Made by a program: the position numbers and the translations under genes. Shown here one piece after another: positions 37,201 through 45,516 of a stretch of 64,000 nt of DNA (position 1 is its first letter; every line of letters starts with the position of its first letter). The notes under the pieces were generated by a model that did not search any database, was not told the DNA's origin, and saw only the letters and a list, made by a program, of their open reading frames with translations. The DNA is from a virus. The stretch lies in IMG/VR virus record IMGVR_UViG_3300022701_000122, positions 62,001 to 126,000 of that record. One strand, 5' to 3'.

Positions 37201-38438
37201 AATTATATATAGATAATGGTTTTGATAATGATAATAATTTTAGACACAATGAATTATATAATAAAATGTTTACTAAGTGTAGTTCTAATTGGGATAAAGT
37301 TTGTGGTATTAATGATTTTAAAGATGAACCATATGAATTTAGAAATTCACAAGTATCGCTGGCTATGCCCACAGGCACGGTATCATTTTTAATGGGATGT
37401 ACTACAACTGGAATAGAGCCAGAATTTTCACATGTTAAATATAAAACATTAAGTGGAAATGAAGGTGCTATGATGACGATAGTAAATAAAGATGTTTCCA
37501 ATGTATTATTCAGACTTGGTTATACAGCAGAAGAAGTCATGAATATTGAACTTGATTTAAAGCATGATGGTTGTTTGGATAATTGTAATAAAATAAAAGA
37601 AGAACATCTTCCAATATTCGACACATCTACATCAAAAAATACAAATGGTAGAAGTATTCATTATATGGGTCATTTAAAAATGCTTGGTGCTGTACAACCA
37701 TTTTTGTCGGGAGCAATTTCAAAAACCGTTTCGTGTCCAAATAATATAACTCCAGAAGAAATTGGGGATATATATGTTGATGCTTGGAAAAGAGGGTTGA
37801 AAGGATTAACTATTTATAGGGATGGTTCAAAAACATATCAACCATTAAAAACATCAGATGAATGTAAATCAATTGATGTTAAATTAGAAAGAAAAAAGTT
37901 ATTAGATGATAGAGAATCATTAACTCATAAATTCTCATTTGGTGGAATAAAAGGTTATATTACATCTGGTAAATATGAAGATGGAAAATTAGGTGAAGTA
38001 TTTATTACATGTAATAAAATGGGAAGTACTATAAATGGATTACTCGATTCAATTGGTATATTGATGAGTATAAGTCTTCAATATGGTGTTCCACTTGAAG
38101 ATTATGTTCGTAAATTTATGAATACACGTTTTGAACCTGCTGGATTCACTCGTAATCCAGATATTAGATCAACTACAAGTATTGTTGATTATATGGTAAG
38201 ACATCTTGGTAATAGATATCTTACTGAAGATCAAAAAGAAGAACTTGGTCTTAATATTAATAGCCCATGTATTGATAATGGTATTAATCCAGTTATGCAA
38301 TCACAAACGATCCTCACCAATTCAGATATTTCACAAAGTGCGACATTTTGTTCTGAATGTGGTAATATAATGAAACGAATTGGATCAACTTGTTATCAAT
38401 GTGGTCATTGTGGGCATAATACTGGCGTATGTGGATAA
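34209..38438 (+). CDS. nrdJ: Class II (B12-dependent) ribonucleotide reductase with two inteins
   Basis: The start at 34209 follows AAAGGGG; the upstream in-frame ATG at 34191 would leave no such site. The 1,409-residue product would splice to about 919 residues. Class II features: QYCAFNSPVYFNVG, SACFILDIQDDMDSI, KWGSGSGINMSNLR, SGPTSFMKTHDTNAG, the radical-cysteine motif NP+CGE, and a C-terminal CxxC zinc ribbon (CSECGN...CYQCGHCG) as in NrdJ. Conserved SQVSLAMPTGTVSFLMGCTT-type segments are also seen. It reduces ribonucleotides using adenosylcobalamin, so no separate NrdB subunit is needed. It would supply dNTPs together with the thymidylate synthase. Both inteins lie in conserved active-site stretches. 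Confidence 0.92.
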   Translation: MMDSLRVENSDSTKIEEDVKFEEKDPYEGITFKKVQSTIKNKNGKVIFNEEVEFPDYFDENDINIVASKYLCNSAKAKETSLKQMVERIGDTITEMGDKQGYFDVGLIDKEEFRYWLKYYQIRQYCAFNSPVYFNVGLEDPAQVSACFILDIQDDMDSISGITQLESRIFKWGSGSGINMSNLRSRKEKVRGGGHACLTDDTVVYINEEKRTTIKNLWKMKVDNIDFPDILSAKDAKRIIPNRIIDIVYNGHQVVYKMDTSLGYTIKATMNHRFLSKQDGWQPLEYFNEGDCIAVSDGDKLNYDTIIDINKFGKEHVYDLQMESPFHNFIANGLLSHNSGPTSFMKTHDTNAGVIRSGGTLRRSAKLVCLDDWHPDILHFINCKKREEEKLRILMNSGFEPEEGYDPSDDAYYQNTNISVRLSDEFMEAVENDDKWSTKYVLTGETCDTYNAKDILKEISETAWETADPGILFSGAMNKWNTTKKVGEITTSNPCNPDWIPVLTPNGYKKFRDINNKVFVGGKENECSDLIFTGTKKVYEIVLKSGLRLYATDNHKINTEYGDVEVKDLTVNSKVRVDYTKIPYEFDKEEFEKGLLCGFLFADGTIDKHCKYFCFSLGIEEFDFEHVFLELIHKYTDSDKTFKPHGQKPDTCRLLGVNKKKIVENFFNNIFKAKNKNEFDLFDHSISFQKGFIQSMISCDGHVVNSGYTKHVGITQSGKKGYNILSQIQLSLASMGIYCYFGIHNHEMSGIRDGKEFHYKTVYKLEINDVWEFDKEFELYSTNKQKRVKEIVSIPKSHPTRITNLKTFQHIKEINDYSEEEVYDIQVPDIHYFVASGVVVHNCGEYLSPIIEENGGAACNLASCNFLKFFKFKQVGESFEVNFDFENFERLIKIMIIAQDIIINAGSYPNNKIRNNAVKLRPLGFGFSNLGSTLMNMCLPYDSDEGRLLASLLTSLLTSTAFCISKDMGQKLGSFELFKENEESFRDVMEIHSDKNDKLYIDNGFDNDNNFRHNELYNKMFTKCSSNWDKVCGINDFKDEPYEFRNSQVSLAMPTGTVSFLMGCTTTGIEPEFSHVKYKTLSGNEGAMMTIVNKDVSNVLFRLGYTAEEVMNIELDLKHDGCLDNCNKIKEEHLPIFDTSTSKNTNGRSIHYMGHLKMLGAVQPFLSGAISKTVSCPNNITPEEIGDIYVDAWKRGLKGLTIYRDGSKTYQPLKTSDECKSIDVKLERKKLLDDRESLTHKFSFGGIKGYITSGKYEDGKLGEVFITCNKMGSTINGLLDSIGILMSISLQYGVPLEDYVRKFMNTRFEPAGFTRNPDIRSTTSIVDYMVRHLGNRYLTEDQKEELGLNINSPCIDNGINPVMQSQTILTNSDISQSATFCSECGNIMKRIGSTCYQCGHCGHNTGVCG
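34797..35222 (+). other. Mini-intein in NrdJ (142 aa, no endonuclease)
   Basis: Starts at Cys of CLTDDTVVYINEE, has block B at IKATMNHRFL, block F at VYDLQMESPFHNFIANGLL, and ends SHN before Ser of SGPTSF. The length leaves no room for a homing endonuclease, so the mini-intein is probably fixed by vertical inheritance. Removal joins RGGGHA to SGPTSF, the sequence expected for NrdJ. Confidence 0.9.
35691..36734 (+). other. Intein at the NrdJ catalytic cysteine (348 aa, LAGLIDADG type)
   Basis: Starts at Cys of CNPDWIPVLTPNGY and ends VVVHN, followed by CGEYL. The +1 nucleophile is therefore the Cys of the NP-CGE motif. Block B is LYATDNHKIN; block F is VYDIQVPDIHYFVASGVVV. The DOD repeats are LLCGFLFADGTI and GFIQSMISCDGH. 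The enzyme cannot work until this intein is removed. Confidence 0.9.
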
Positions 38439-38441
38439 GTT

Positions 38442-38882
38442 ATGTTGACGATTTTTAATTTTCCAAGAAGAAGCGGTAAAACAAGATTATGTAAGCGACT
38501 ACTCTTAAATAATAAAAAATCAATAGCTGTATTTGTTGAAAATGAAATTGCGAAGAGAAATTATATAAAATTTGTAAATGATAATTATAGAGTATTCGCT
38601 TTACATAATATTTATGATGCGAGAATACAATTAAGCGGTTTGAATATAGATACTTTAATTTTTGATGATTCTTTAAATATAATATATAAATATGAATTAT
38701 TAGCTATTAATGAGTTATCAAACATGTATAATATTATTATAATAGGTACAAATATTTATAGAAAAAGTAAATTCCCATTAAGTATGATCTCTTCTACCAG
38801 TGATAGAATTTTCCATAGTGATTTTTTATGTAAAATAATTAAAATTATTTTTGATATTTCAAACTGTGGTATTGTTATTTAA
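38442..38882 (+). CDS. Small P-loop NTPase-like protein
   Basis: 146 residues, starting 3 bases after the RNR stop. FNFPRRSGKTRL has a GKT-type Walker A lacking the first glycine, and LNIDTLIFDDS looks like a Walker B with DD; IIIIGTNIYRKS resembles a sensor strand. The combination suggests a compact RecA/SF-like ATPase domain, shorter than any standard helicase or terminase. It might be a nucleotide-binding accessory of DNA metabolism. The tail is rich in Ile and lacks further motifs. Confidence 0.55.
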   Translation: MLTIFNFPRRSGKTRLCKRLLLNNKKSIAVFVENEIAKRNYIKFVNDNYRVFALHNIYDARIQLSGLNIDTLIFDDSLNIIYKYELLAINELSNMYNIIIIGTNIYRKSKFPLSMISSTSDRIFHSDFLCKIIKIIFDISNCGIVI

Positions 38883-38888
38883 TATAAC

Positions 38889-38905
38889 GGACAAATGGTA
38901 AATGT
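38889..38905 (+). promoter_or_regulatory. Candidate phage promoter upstream of 38923
   Basis: GGACAAATGGTAAATGT, 34 nt before the ATG at 38923 and directly after the preceding stop. A full match to both blocks of the motif. Confidence 0.65.
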
Positions 38906-38922
38906 TCGAAAGGGGTAATAAA

Positions 38923-39093
38923 ATGACAGATAAAAAGAAAATAACGGTAGAAGATGAAATTATAATAAAAGATAGTTTTAATATAAAATCAAAAACACTT
39001 ATCGATGAATATAATATCGAAGAAAATAATCCAATCGGAAATGAAGATAAAGTAAAAAAAGGTAAAGTCAAAAAGACTATTATATTGGAGTAA
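38923..39093 (+). CDS. Small charged protein, 56 residues
   Basis: ATG at 38923 is preferred over the upstream in-frame 38902 because GAAAGGGG lies between them. Mostly Lys/Glu/Asp/Ile (MTDKKKITVEDEIIIKD...GKVKKTIILE), with no recognisable domain. First gene of the transcription unit containing the RecA/UvsX homologue. Confidence 0.55.
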   Translation: MTDKKKITVEDEIIIKDSFNIKSKTLIDEYNIEENNPIGNEDKVKKGKVKKTIILE

Positions 39094-39099
39094 TATAAT

Positions 39100-39510
39100 A
39101 TGATACAAACTAAATCAAAAAGAATTGAATCTCTTATATCTGAATTTAGCAAAAATAGATCTGAATTAGATGATATGCTGAAGGATGTCAAAGAATCACG
39201 ATCTGCTATAGACCAACTTTTGCCGAAAAAAGTTGATTATAAATCTAAATGGGTTATCCAAGAGAGAGTTAAAGCTATAACGGAAATATTGAAAGCTGAA
39301 TTATCAATTCGTAAACATAAAGATGATTCTCTTAGAGTTGAAATTGAATTATTGCGTAAAGTTAGCGATGAAGAACAACAAGAGATTGATTCTAATATGA
39401 TAAGAAAGATTGTTGAAGTTGTTGAAAAGAATGAGTTACTTAAGAAAAAAACAAATAAAGTAACAGATATTAAATATAAAAAGAAAACTGGTGGAGGAAT
39501 TTCAGCATAA
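39100..39510 (+). CDS. Unknown coiled-coil protein, 136 residues
   Basis: Behind TTGGAG. Long charged helices with heptad-like spacing (RIESLISEFSKNRSELDDML; AITEILKAELSIRKHKDD) ending in a basic tail (DIKYKKKTGGGISA). The basic end and position before a RecA-like recombinase would fit a DNA-associated accessory factor, but no family match is recognised. Confidence 0.6.
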   Translation: MIQTKSKRIESLISEFSKNRSELDDMLKDVKESRSAIDQLLPKKVDYKSKWVIQERVKAITEILKAELSIRKHKDDSLRVEIELLRKVSDEEQQEIDSNMIRKIVEVVEKNELLKKKTNKVTDIKYKKKTGGGISA

Positions 39511-39701
39511 TGAAAGAAAATACGTCAACTAAATTAAATATATTATGGGATAATATTGTATCTATATTTATAGCTGTTAAAAATATAAAACATTATTGTG
39601 GTTTTCATAATGATAAGTGTAAAGTAAGAATTGATGAGCAAGAGGGGATGAGTCAAACGATTTGTAAAATCACAAAAAAAGAAATAAAAGAAAAGAAGTA
39701 A
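39510..39701 (+). CDS. Small protein, 63 residues
   Basis: The ATG overlaps the upstream stop (TAATG), a common coupling arrangement. It contains CGFHNDKC plus a later Cys in TICKI, perhaps a metal-binding site, and a very basic end (KKEIKEKK). No family is recognised. A frame on the opposite strand across the same stretch is considered a shadow. Confidence 0.5.
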   Translation: MKENTSTKLNILWDNIVSIFIAVKNIKHYCGFHNDKCKVRIDEQEGMSQTICKITKKEIKEKK

Positions 39702-39719
39702 CTTATTAGGAGAATTATT

Positions 39720-41069
39720 ATGATGACAGTTCAAGATAGTTCAACTGGTGTTACTACAAAAGTTGAAAATAGCTCGAATAATGATGATAAAACAGAGTCT
39801 AAAGTAGAAGATGATTTTGAAATATTATCTAATAAAAGTAATGAAGATGTTAAAAAAGAGCAACCAAAAAAAGAACCAGAACCAAAAGAAGAATCAGTCG
39901 ATGCACCAATTGCTGAAAAAGATGAAGATGAAAAATTTGAATTAGCTGATAGTTTCGATGCATTTTTGTCTAAAGATATGAAAGTTGAAAGAAGAATGTC
40001 ATCGATTAAATACATTCCAACTGGAATTGATGTTCTTGATAAAGTAATGGGTGGTGGTGCATCTGTTGGAGTTGTTCAATTTGTTGGTACTCCTGGATCT
40101 GGTAAAAGCCCAATATTAGCTAAAATTATTTCAAATGGTCAACGTTTATATGGAAAGAAATTCAATTCTGTTTTTATAGATAGTGAAGAAACAATGACAA
40201 AAGAAAGATTGTCTCAACTTGGAGTTAATTATCCACCACTTGAACCATATCAAGATATGACAGTTGAAAAAGTTTTTCAAGTTGTTGAAGGAATGTCATT
40301 GTTTAAACAGAAATATCCAGAACTTATTGATATTCCTTGGGTAATTGGTTGGGATAGTATTGCTAATACATTATCTGAAGTTGCAATGGCTACGAATGAT
40401 GTTAATTCTGTTATTGGTCAAAAGGCAAGAGCATTAGCTCATTTTTTACCCAAATATGTTCCAGTAATGAATAAATATTCTATATGTCTTGTATGTGTAA
40501 ATCAATTACGAGACAAAATTGATATGGGTGTATTTAAACAAAAATCAGATCTTAAATTTTTAAGTAATAAAAAATTACCAGGAGGACAATCCTTATTATT
40601 TAACTCTATACAAATAATGAATCTTTCTCCAGTTGGAAAAACCGTAGATGGAGAATATGGATTCAGTGGTCAACGAGTTGAATTCAGAGCTATAAAGAAT
40701 AAGTTATATGCTCCAAATATACCAATTAAAGTGGTATTTAGTTTTGAAAATGGATATTCTAATTTCTATACAAATTTTGAATTATTGAAATCTGCAAAGC
40801 GTATAAAATCTGGTGCGTGGTGTTCTCTTACATCTTGTCCAGAAGTTGGTAACTTTCGTCAGAAACAAGCATTAGAATTTTATAAAACTAAACCAGATTT
40901 TAGAAAAGCATTTGACGCAGATGTAAAAGATGTGTTACAAACTGAATTCGATGATATTTATAAATCTACAAATGAAGAAGATAGCGATTATATTGATGAT
41001 AGTGCAAATATTCCAACTTATAATTATCCAGATGATAATGATTCTACTCAAGAATTATCAAATTGGTAA
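39720..41069 (+). CDS. RecA/UvsX-type recombinase
   Basis: 449 residues; ATG behind TAGGAG. The first 85 residues are a disordered, acidic/lysine-rich extension (for example KEQPKKEPEPKEESVDAP). The RecA core follows: IPTGIDVLDKVMGGGASVGV, Walker A GTPGSGKSP (near residue 121; Pro where Thr or Ser is usual), SVFIDSEETMTKERL, Walker B-like PWVIGWDSIANTL, and VCVNQLRDKI with the L2 region after it, KLPGGQSLLFNS. It would form strand-exchange filaments for recombination-dependent replication and repair, alongside the nucleases upstream. Confidence 0.88.
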   Translation: MMTVQDSSTGVTTKVENSSNNDDKTESKVEDDFEILSNKSNEDVKKEQPKKEPEPKEESVDAPIAEKDEDEKFELADSFDAFLSKDMKVERRMSSIKYIPTGIDVLDKVMGGGASVGVVQFVGTPGSGKSPILAKIISNGQRLYGKKFNSVFIDSEETMTKERLSQLGVNYPPLEPYQDMTVEKVFQVVEGMSLFKQKYPELIDIPWVIGWDSIANTLSEVAMATNDVNSVIGQKARALAHFLPKYVPVMNKYSICLVCVNQLRDKIDMGVFKQKSDLKFLSNKKLPGGQSLLFNSIQIMNLSPVGKTVDGEYGFSGQRVEFRAIKNKLYAPNIPIKVVFSFENGYSNFYTNFELLKSAKRIKSGAWCSLTSCPEVGNFRQKQALEFYKTKPDFRKAFDADVKDVLQTEFDDIYKSTNEEDSDYIDDSANIPTYNYPDDNDSTQELSNW

Positions 41070-41086
41070 AATGGGAGATTATTATT

Positions 41087-41362
41087 ATGAGCGATGAACG
41101 GGTTGCTACTTTAAGAGTTTTATCGAATAAAAGAAGATCTGATGGTAGTTATGATATAAAATATGAATGCTCAATATGTATGCATAAGTTAAACTTGAAA
41201 CTTGTAAGTATAAATACTTTATCAAGTGATATTATTTTATGTAAATCATGTTTAACTGACTGCATTGGTTTAATAGATAAAAGCTATAATATTGATTCAA
41301 GAGTAATAGCTAAAAAAACAGATAAAATAGATAAATATCTGGTCGAAGAAAAGAGTTGTTGA
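41087..41362 (+). CDS. Small zinc-finger protein, 91 residues
   Basis: ATG at 41087 behind GGGAG is preferred over the TTG at 41063 that overlaps the UvsX end. Two CxxC knuckles are visible (CSIC and CKSC) about 26 residues apart, with a third Cys four residues on (CLTDC), consistent with a treble-clef or zinc-ribbon fold. It may bind nucleic acid; the partner is unknown. Last gene before a strong intrinsic terminator. Confidence 0.65.
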   Translation: MSDERVATLRVLSNKRRSDGSYDIKYECSICMHKLNLKLVSINTLSSDIILCKSCLTDCIGLIDKSYNIDSRVIAKKTDKIDKYLVEEKSC

Positions 41363-41400
41363 GGGGCAATTATTAAAATATATTCGATCAGAATTTATAA

Positions 41401-41440
41401 ATAGCCATGACATCTTTATTGGTGTTATGGCTATTTTTTT
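41401..41440 (+). terminator. Rho-independent terminator after the recombination operon
   Basis: ATAGCCAT (41401-41408) pairs with ATGGCTAT (41427-41434), with further partial pairing inside, followed by seven T (41434-41440). It lies between 41362 and a promoter motif at 41464. Confidence 0.8.
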
Positions 41441-41463
41441 ATGTAAAAGGAATTAATAGTTTA

Positions 41464-41480
41464 GGACAAATTATAAATAT
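41464..41480 (+). promoter_or_regulatory. Candidate phage promoter for the virion block
   Basis: ATAGTTTAGGACAAATTATAAAT, immediately after a terminator and 76 nt before the ATG at 41540. Both blocks match the motif. Confidence 0.65.
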
Positions 41481-41539
41481 ATTATTTATAGTTAGTCTTA
41501 TATCAATTCAAAATAGATAGCTTAAATGGGAGTTTTAAA

Positions 41540-42058
41540 ATGAATGAATCTTTGAAAAGAGAAGTTGTTAAAAAATGGTTTGGTATTGATCGAGTTTTAT
41601 TTGGAGATAAAGATCCAAAAGATGTTTTATCTGCTGAAGATCGTTCTAAATACTTGACCACAAAAGGTAGTCTTCTCGCTAATCTGGCAGAAATGTATCA
41701 TATTATGGATTTTCAAACAGAATCGGTTAATTATAAATCTGAAAGAGAATTTTTTGATGCATGTGTAACTGAAGCAGATGAAGCCATTAAACGTTCTAAA
41801 ACTCTTCTTACGAATGAATCAGTTTTAAAAATGGTTAGAGAAGAAGTTAAAGAAGTTGGTGAATTAGAGCAATTGACTGAAGAGCAAGTTGCAAGATACG
41901 TTGTATTAAAGAGAAAACATGCAACAGCAATTGATTCAATGCTTCATGAAAAATTCATAACTAAAGAAAATCGTAAAAAACTTAGTGATTGGAAGGGTAA
42001 AGTTATTGTAGAAGCATATAAACATTTAAGAAATGCCCTTATAGATTTATCTATGTAA
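41540..42058 (+). CDS. Unknown 172-residue helical protein
   Basis: Behind TGGGAG. Predominantly helical and charged (for example MVREEVKEVGELEQLTEEQVARYVVLKRKHATA). No motif is recognised. Being first in the terminator-promoter-bounded block that leads to baseplate genes, it may be a virion or assembly protein (inference). The two genes after it are also unrecognised. Confidence 0.6.
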   Translation: MNESLKREVVKKWFGIDRVLFGDKDPKDVLSAEDRSKYLTTKGSLLANLAEMYHIMDFQTESVNYKSEREFFDACVTEADEAIKRSKTLLTNESVLKMVREEVKEVGELEQLTEEQVARYVVLKRKHATAIDSMLHEKFITKENRKKLSDWKGKVIVEAYKHLRNALIDLSM

Positions 42059-42089
42059 ATAGTTGAGTTATATAAAGAGGAATTAAAAT

Positions 42090-43289
42090 ATGGATGCATT
42101 ATTTATTGTACCCGCATTAGTAAGTCCAAATGTAGATTCCAGGCTTGTACCCGCTATTTCTAAGTTAATCGAACGAAATATTCTTTTAACTAATTCTGCA
42201 ATATTTAGATCTGCTGTATTGAAGAAATATAGTGGGATGTTTAAGTCAGTTAGAAGTGAAAATGTTGACTTATTAGAGGGGGGTCCAAAAGGATCGACTC
42301 CTGGTAATAAACAAACAGGTGGATCTGATTCATCGTCTTCAAGTTCATCATCTTCAAGTTCATCATCTGGAAGCAAATTTAATCCAAAAGTAGGAAAAGA
42401 ATTATTTAAAATTGATGCATCTTCTGCTACTCCTAATGAAAAAAAACCTGATAAAAAAACTGTAACCGATGTTGATAAAATAGAATTGCCAGCTGATATA
42501 GTATTTTTTAGTAATATAAGTTTAGAACCAACATTTTTACAAATACCAATATCTGTTAGAAAATCAAGGCTTGGTCAAGTTGGTGGTGCTCTTGCTAATA
42601 TTGCTTCAGGAGGAATGGTTGGAGGTACTAAAGGCGATGCTGGTCGTGTTGCGATTGTTGGTATGAAAGTTGTACCATATGTTGCTAAAGATGTTGATAA
42701 TATTCTTAACATGATGGAACATTTTAAAAGTATGAATTTGATTGAGAAATATTGGTATCGTGGTTGGAATTCAATTAAGAATAGAATACCATTGACAAGC
42801 AGATATTTTAACTATAAAGGTGAAAAAACTGGTAAAGCAACAGATATAATTATGTCACCAAATTCACATGATATAACGAGTTCTAATATACTTAGATTGA
42901 TGATGAGTGCAAGGCAAAAACATTCTTGGACAACATTAGTTATTCTAAGTACACTTGATTTTGGTGATAGTGATATGCGTAAATCGTTATTGCAATATAG
43001 AAATTTGGTACGTGCTGGTTGGGGAGATATGGTTATAGTTAATCCTCATAAAGAAAGTATTAATTTTTGTACTGTCAAAATGGGTGCTTGTTATGAAATT
43101 CAAATGGGATATTTAAGACAAATTCTTAATATATCAAATGTAATTGATTATTCAGAAGTATCCAGATTCACAAAACCATTTAGACTTGGTTCAGTTGGTA
43201 GAGCATTGAAAGAAGATGCTAATGATGATGAATCAGCATCTACAAAAATATCTCAACTAATTGATCAATGTAATTTAATCGGGGTATAA
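42090..43289 (+). CDS. Unknown 399-residue protein with poly-serine linker
   Basis: Behind AGAGG. The N-terminal 65 residues are helical; residues about 80-93 are a run of serines (from repeats of TCATCTTCAAGT-like sequence), a flexible linker; the remaining 300 residues form a folded domain with strands VVPYVAKDVDNILNMM, WTTLVILSTLDFGDSDM and GWGDMVIVNPHKESINF. No enzyme motif was found. Likely part of the virion or baseplate assembly by position. The linker repeat could vary in length by slippage. Confidence 0.6.
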   Translation: MDALFIVPALVSPNVDSRLVPAISKLIERNILLTNSAIFRSAVLKKYSGMFKSVRSENVDLLEGGPKGSTPGNKQTGGSDSSSSSSSSSSSSSGSKFNPKVGKELFKIDASSATPNEKKPDKKTVTDVDKIELPADIVFFSNISLEPTFLQIPISVRKSRLGQVGGALANIASGGMVGGTKGDAGRVAIVGMKVVPYVAKDVDNILNMMEHFKSMNLIEKYWYRGWNSIKNRIPLTSRYFNYKGEKTGKATDIIMSPNSHDITSSNILRLMMSARQKHSWTTLVILSTLDFGDSDMRKSLLQYRNLVRAGWGDMVIVNPHKESINFCTVKMGACYEIQMGYLRQILNISNVIDYSEVSRFTKPFRLGSVGRALKEDANDDESASTKISQLIDQCNLIGV

Positions 43290-43290
43290 A

Positions 43291-43947
43291 ATGAGTGGTG
43301 ATAATGAAAATTTAAATGAATTAATGATTCCAGATAATGTTAGACAATTACGTGCAAATATCGAAAATCATGAATTATCTTCTGAAGATTCTCCTTTTAC
43401 GTTATCGTTAAGACGTGAAGAATTCGAAGAAGAAAAAGAAATGAAGCGATTTATTAAAACATGTGAATCAATAATTCGTAAATCACCAGAATATAAAATT
43501 TGGACTAATTATATTAGAGATTCTATAGGAATTGTTAAATGTGCACTAACTAATGAACGTCATGGGCATGTTACATGCGATATCCATCATCACCCTGTAT
43601 CATTATACACTATAGTGAGAGGAATAATAATTGATTATTTAATAAAGGGTGATGATTTTTGTTGTCTTGATGTAGCTATAAAAATACTTGAATTGCATTA
43701 TGAGAATCGAGTTGGTTATATTTCTATCATAAGATCTCTCCATGAAAAATTTCATAATGGTTTTTTAAATTTACCTATGGAATTAGTAATGGGAGATTAT
43801 AAACATTTTATGGATAATTATTATGTTAATTTATCTGATGAAGAAAAAGATATAATTGATTCTCGATTAGCAATAAATCTTGGTAATTGTGGATATGGTA
43901 ATAGTTATAATTGGGGAAACAACAATTATATTGCTGTGAATCAATAG
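43291..43947 (+). CDS. Putative HNH-like or metal-binding protein, 218 residues
   Basis: Starts one base after the previous stop. A cluster typical of metal sites is visible: KCALTNERHGHVTCDIHHHP, then EKFHNGFLNLP about 60 residues later. The Cys and closely spaced His residues resemble the treble-clef/HNH pattern (Cys, 'DIHHHP' and 'FHNG'), so an HNH-like nuclease or zinc-stabilised fold is possible; the catalytic set is not certain. The C-terminus is Gly/Asn/Tyr-rich (GNCGYGNSYNWGNNNY). The gene is followed by a hairpin that may end the transcript. Confidence 0.45.
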   Translation: MSGDNENLNELMIPDNVRQLRANIENHELSSEDSPFTLSLRREEFEEEKEMKRFIKTCESIIRKSPEYKIWTNYIRDSIGIVKCALTNERHGHVTCDIHHHPVSLYTIVRGIIIDYLIKGDDFCCLDVAIKILELHYENRVGYISIIRSLHEKFHNGFLNLPMELVMGDYKHFMDNYYVNLSDEEKDIIDSRLAINLGNCGYGNSYNWGNNNYIAVNQ

Positions 43948-43970
43948 AATAAATAATCGAATTCAAGATT

Positions 43971-44008
43971 TTAAGATTGCTGGATTATTATTCAGCAATC
44001 TTAATTTC
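43971..44008 (+). terminator. Probable intrinsic terminator
   Basis: 12-bp perfect stem TTAAGATTGCTG / CAGCAATCTTAA with a 10-nt loop, followed by a short T run (TTTCG). The T-tract is weak, so read-through into the baseplate genes is likely. Confidence 0.55.
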
Positions 44009-44031
44009 GTATAAAATAGGAAATTGATTAA

Positions 44032-44622
44032 ATGGAAGATATTTTAAGTGAATCTAAACAAAATATGGAACTACCTACTGATATAGATAACTATAGAGGT
44101 AGTTATATTGATTCAGAATATAATGTATATGGAAATAAATCAAGACAAGTTACTTTTCCAGCAGGTGAAGTTTATGTGTATGAAAAGAATTTTTTTATAT
44201 TATTAGCGAATGCTTCAAAAGTAGATTTTAAAGATAAATGGAATTATAGACCAGATTATGTTAGTTTTGAATTTTATAACACTGAGACATTATGGCCTTT
44301 AATACTTTTTGTGAATGGTATAAACTCTATAGAAGATTTTTCTGGATTGATTTATATATTTATACCAAATATGTCATCATTATATAATATAGTTAGAGAT
44401 AAAAAATATATAGAAAGCAAAATTATAGAAGATGAATCTGATCTTATAGAAAGTAAAACGGAAAAATATAAAATTTATCCACTTGATTCTAAAGAATTAG
44501 ATAGAATCAAAGCTGCTGAAATATTAACTGAAGAAACAACAACCGAGTTAACTGTTGAAGATGATTCATTCTTAGTCGATTTATCTGATATTGATTGGAT
44601 TGTCGATGGTGGAGTATTTTAA
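44032..44622 (+). CDS. Baseplate wedge protein, T4 gp53-like
   Basis: 196 residues. WNYRPDYVSFEFYNTETLWP then ILFVNGINSIEDFSGLIYIFIP matches the characteristic 'R-P-D-x-x-(A/S)-x-x-x-Y-x-x-x-x-L-W-x-x-I-L-x-x-N-x-I-x-S-x-x-D-F' pattern of gp53-type baseplate wedge proteins, which have a LysM-like domain and join wedges into the hexagonal baseplate. The C-terminal 60 residues are acidic and lack the pattern. Its place before the gp5-like spike gene supports the assignment. Confidence 0.65.
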   Translation: MEDILSESKQNMELPTDIDNYRGSYIDSEYNVYGNKSRQVTFPAGEVYVYEKNFFILLANASKVDFKDKWNYRPDYVSFEFYNTETLWPLILFVNGINSIEDFSGLIYIFIPNMSSLYNIVRDKKYIESKIIEDESDLIESKTEKYKIYPLDSKELDRIKAAEILTEETTTELTVEDDSFLVDLSDIDWIVDGGVF

Positions 44623-44624
44623 AT

Positions 44625-45509
44625 ATGAAAATCAAAAAAGAATTTGAATTGATATATCATAAGGGAACAGATAGAGTATATAATATAGTTCCTTTATCAA
44701 AAAATACATTAAAAGCATATACTATTGATAAAATAGATGAGAATTATTTAATAGGTTTAATAAATACATATATACGAATGAAACCAAATAAAATGGGTGA
44801 AATTGTAAGAGATAATGCTAAAAAATGTATAGTTGTTAATATGCCTGAATATCCACTGCCTGGATTTTTAACAAAAAATAATTTACCAGTTATAAATCTT
44901 CATACTTTACCAGTTACAGTTATATCTGATTATTCTCCAGTTGATATATTTTCGTTATATCTTTATTCCCTATCGCTGATGATTTTTGTTAAGAATAAAT
45001 CATTTAAAGATGGCTCAGAAATAAATGTTGGAAATATGCTATTTTCAATTTTTATGAAAATGTTTGGTAAAAAGAGTGGTTTAATAGGTGCATTTAGAGA
45101 TTTAATTCCAACATTACAATTTTTAATAATGTTATATGTAACTATATCTATGATGGGTAAACCCCAAAATAAAAATTTAATTGATAAAATTGCTTCCAAA
45201 TATTATAGATCGACTGATAATATAAAACTTGATTATGATTTTTCATCTATTATAGATTTATTGAAATCTATAAATGAAAATAAGATAATAGCAATAAGTG
45301 AATATAAGTTTTCATCTACAGTCATATCTATGGGTAAGATGCAAATGTTACCTATATTTGAAGATATTTCAAGATTTTATGCGACAGTTCTTGCATCTAA
45401 TATTACCGGAAATACACAGTTTAATTATTTTATAGCTAAAACTCATGCACCGTTATTCAAGAAACTCACTGATTATGCAATATCTGAATTAAAAAGGTAT
45501 AATAAATAG
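44625..45509 (+). CDS. Unknown 294-residue protein in the baseplate block
   Basis: The ATG at 44625 is chosen over the in-frame 44595, which overlaps the gp53-like gene; GGTGGAG precedes it. Two hydrophobic stretches (IFSLYLYSLSLMIFV and FLIMLYVTISMM) flank a Gly/Lys-rich loop, but they look like buried helices of a structural protein as easily as membrane segments. No family is recognised. It lies between a wedge-like and a spike gene, so a baseplate role is likely by position. Confidence 0.6.
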   Translation: MKIKKEFELIYHKGTDRVYNIVPLSKNTLKAYTIDKIDENYLIGLINTYIRMKPNKMGEIVRDNAKKCIVVNMPEYPLPGFLTKNNLPVINLHTLPVTVISDYSPVDIFSLYLYSLSLMIFVKNKSFKDGSEINVGNMLFSIFMKMFGKKSGLIGAFRDLIPTLQFLIMLYVTISMMGKPQNKNLIDKIASKYYRSTDNIKLDYDFSSIIDLLKSINENKIIAISEYKFSSTVISMGKMQMLPIFEDISRFYATVLASNITGNTQFNYFIAKTHAPLFKKLTDYAISELKRYNK

Positions 45510-45516
45510 GATTAAT

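Noticed and set aside
39543-40015. Reverse-strand open frames over the small gene at 39510 and the UvsX N-terminus
   Set aside because: No ribosome binding sites; the translations are shadows of biased codon use on the + strand, as are other reverse frames in the window.
44595-44627. Longer start for the 294-residue gene
   Set aside because: It overlaps the gp53-like gene and has no ribosome binding site; ATG 44625 has GGTGGAG.
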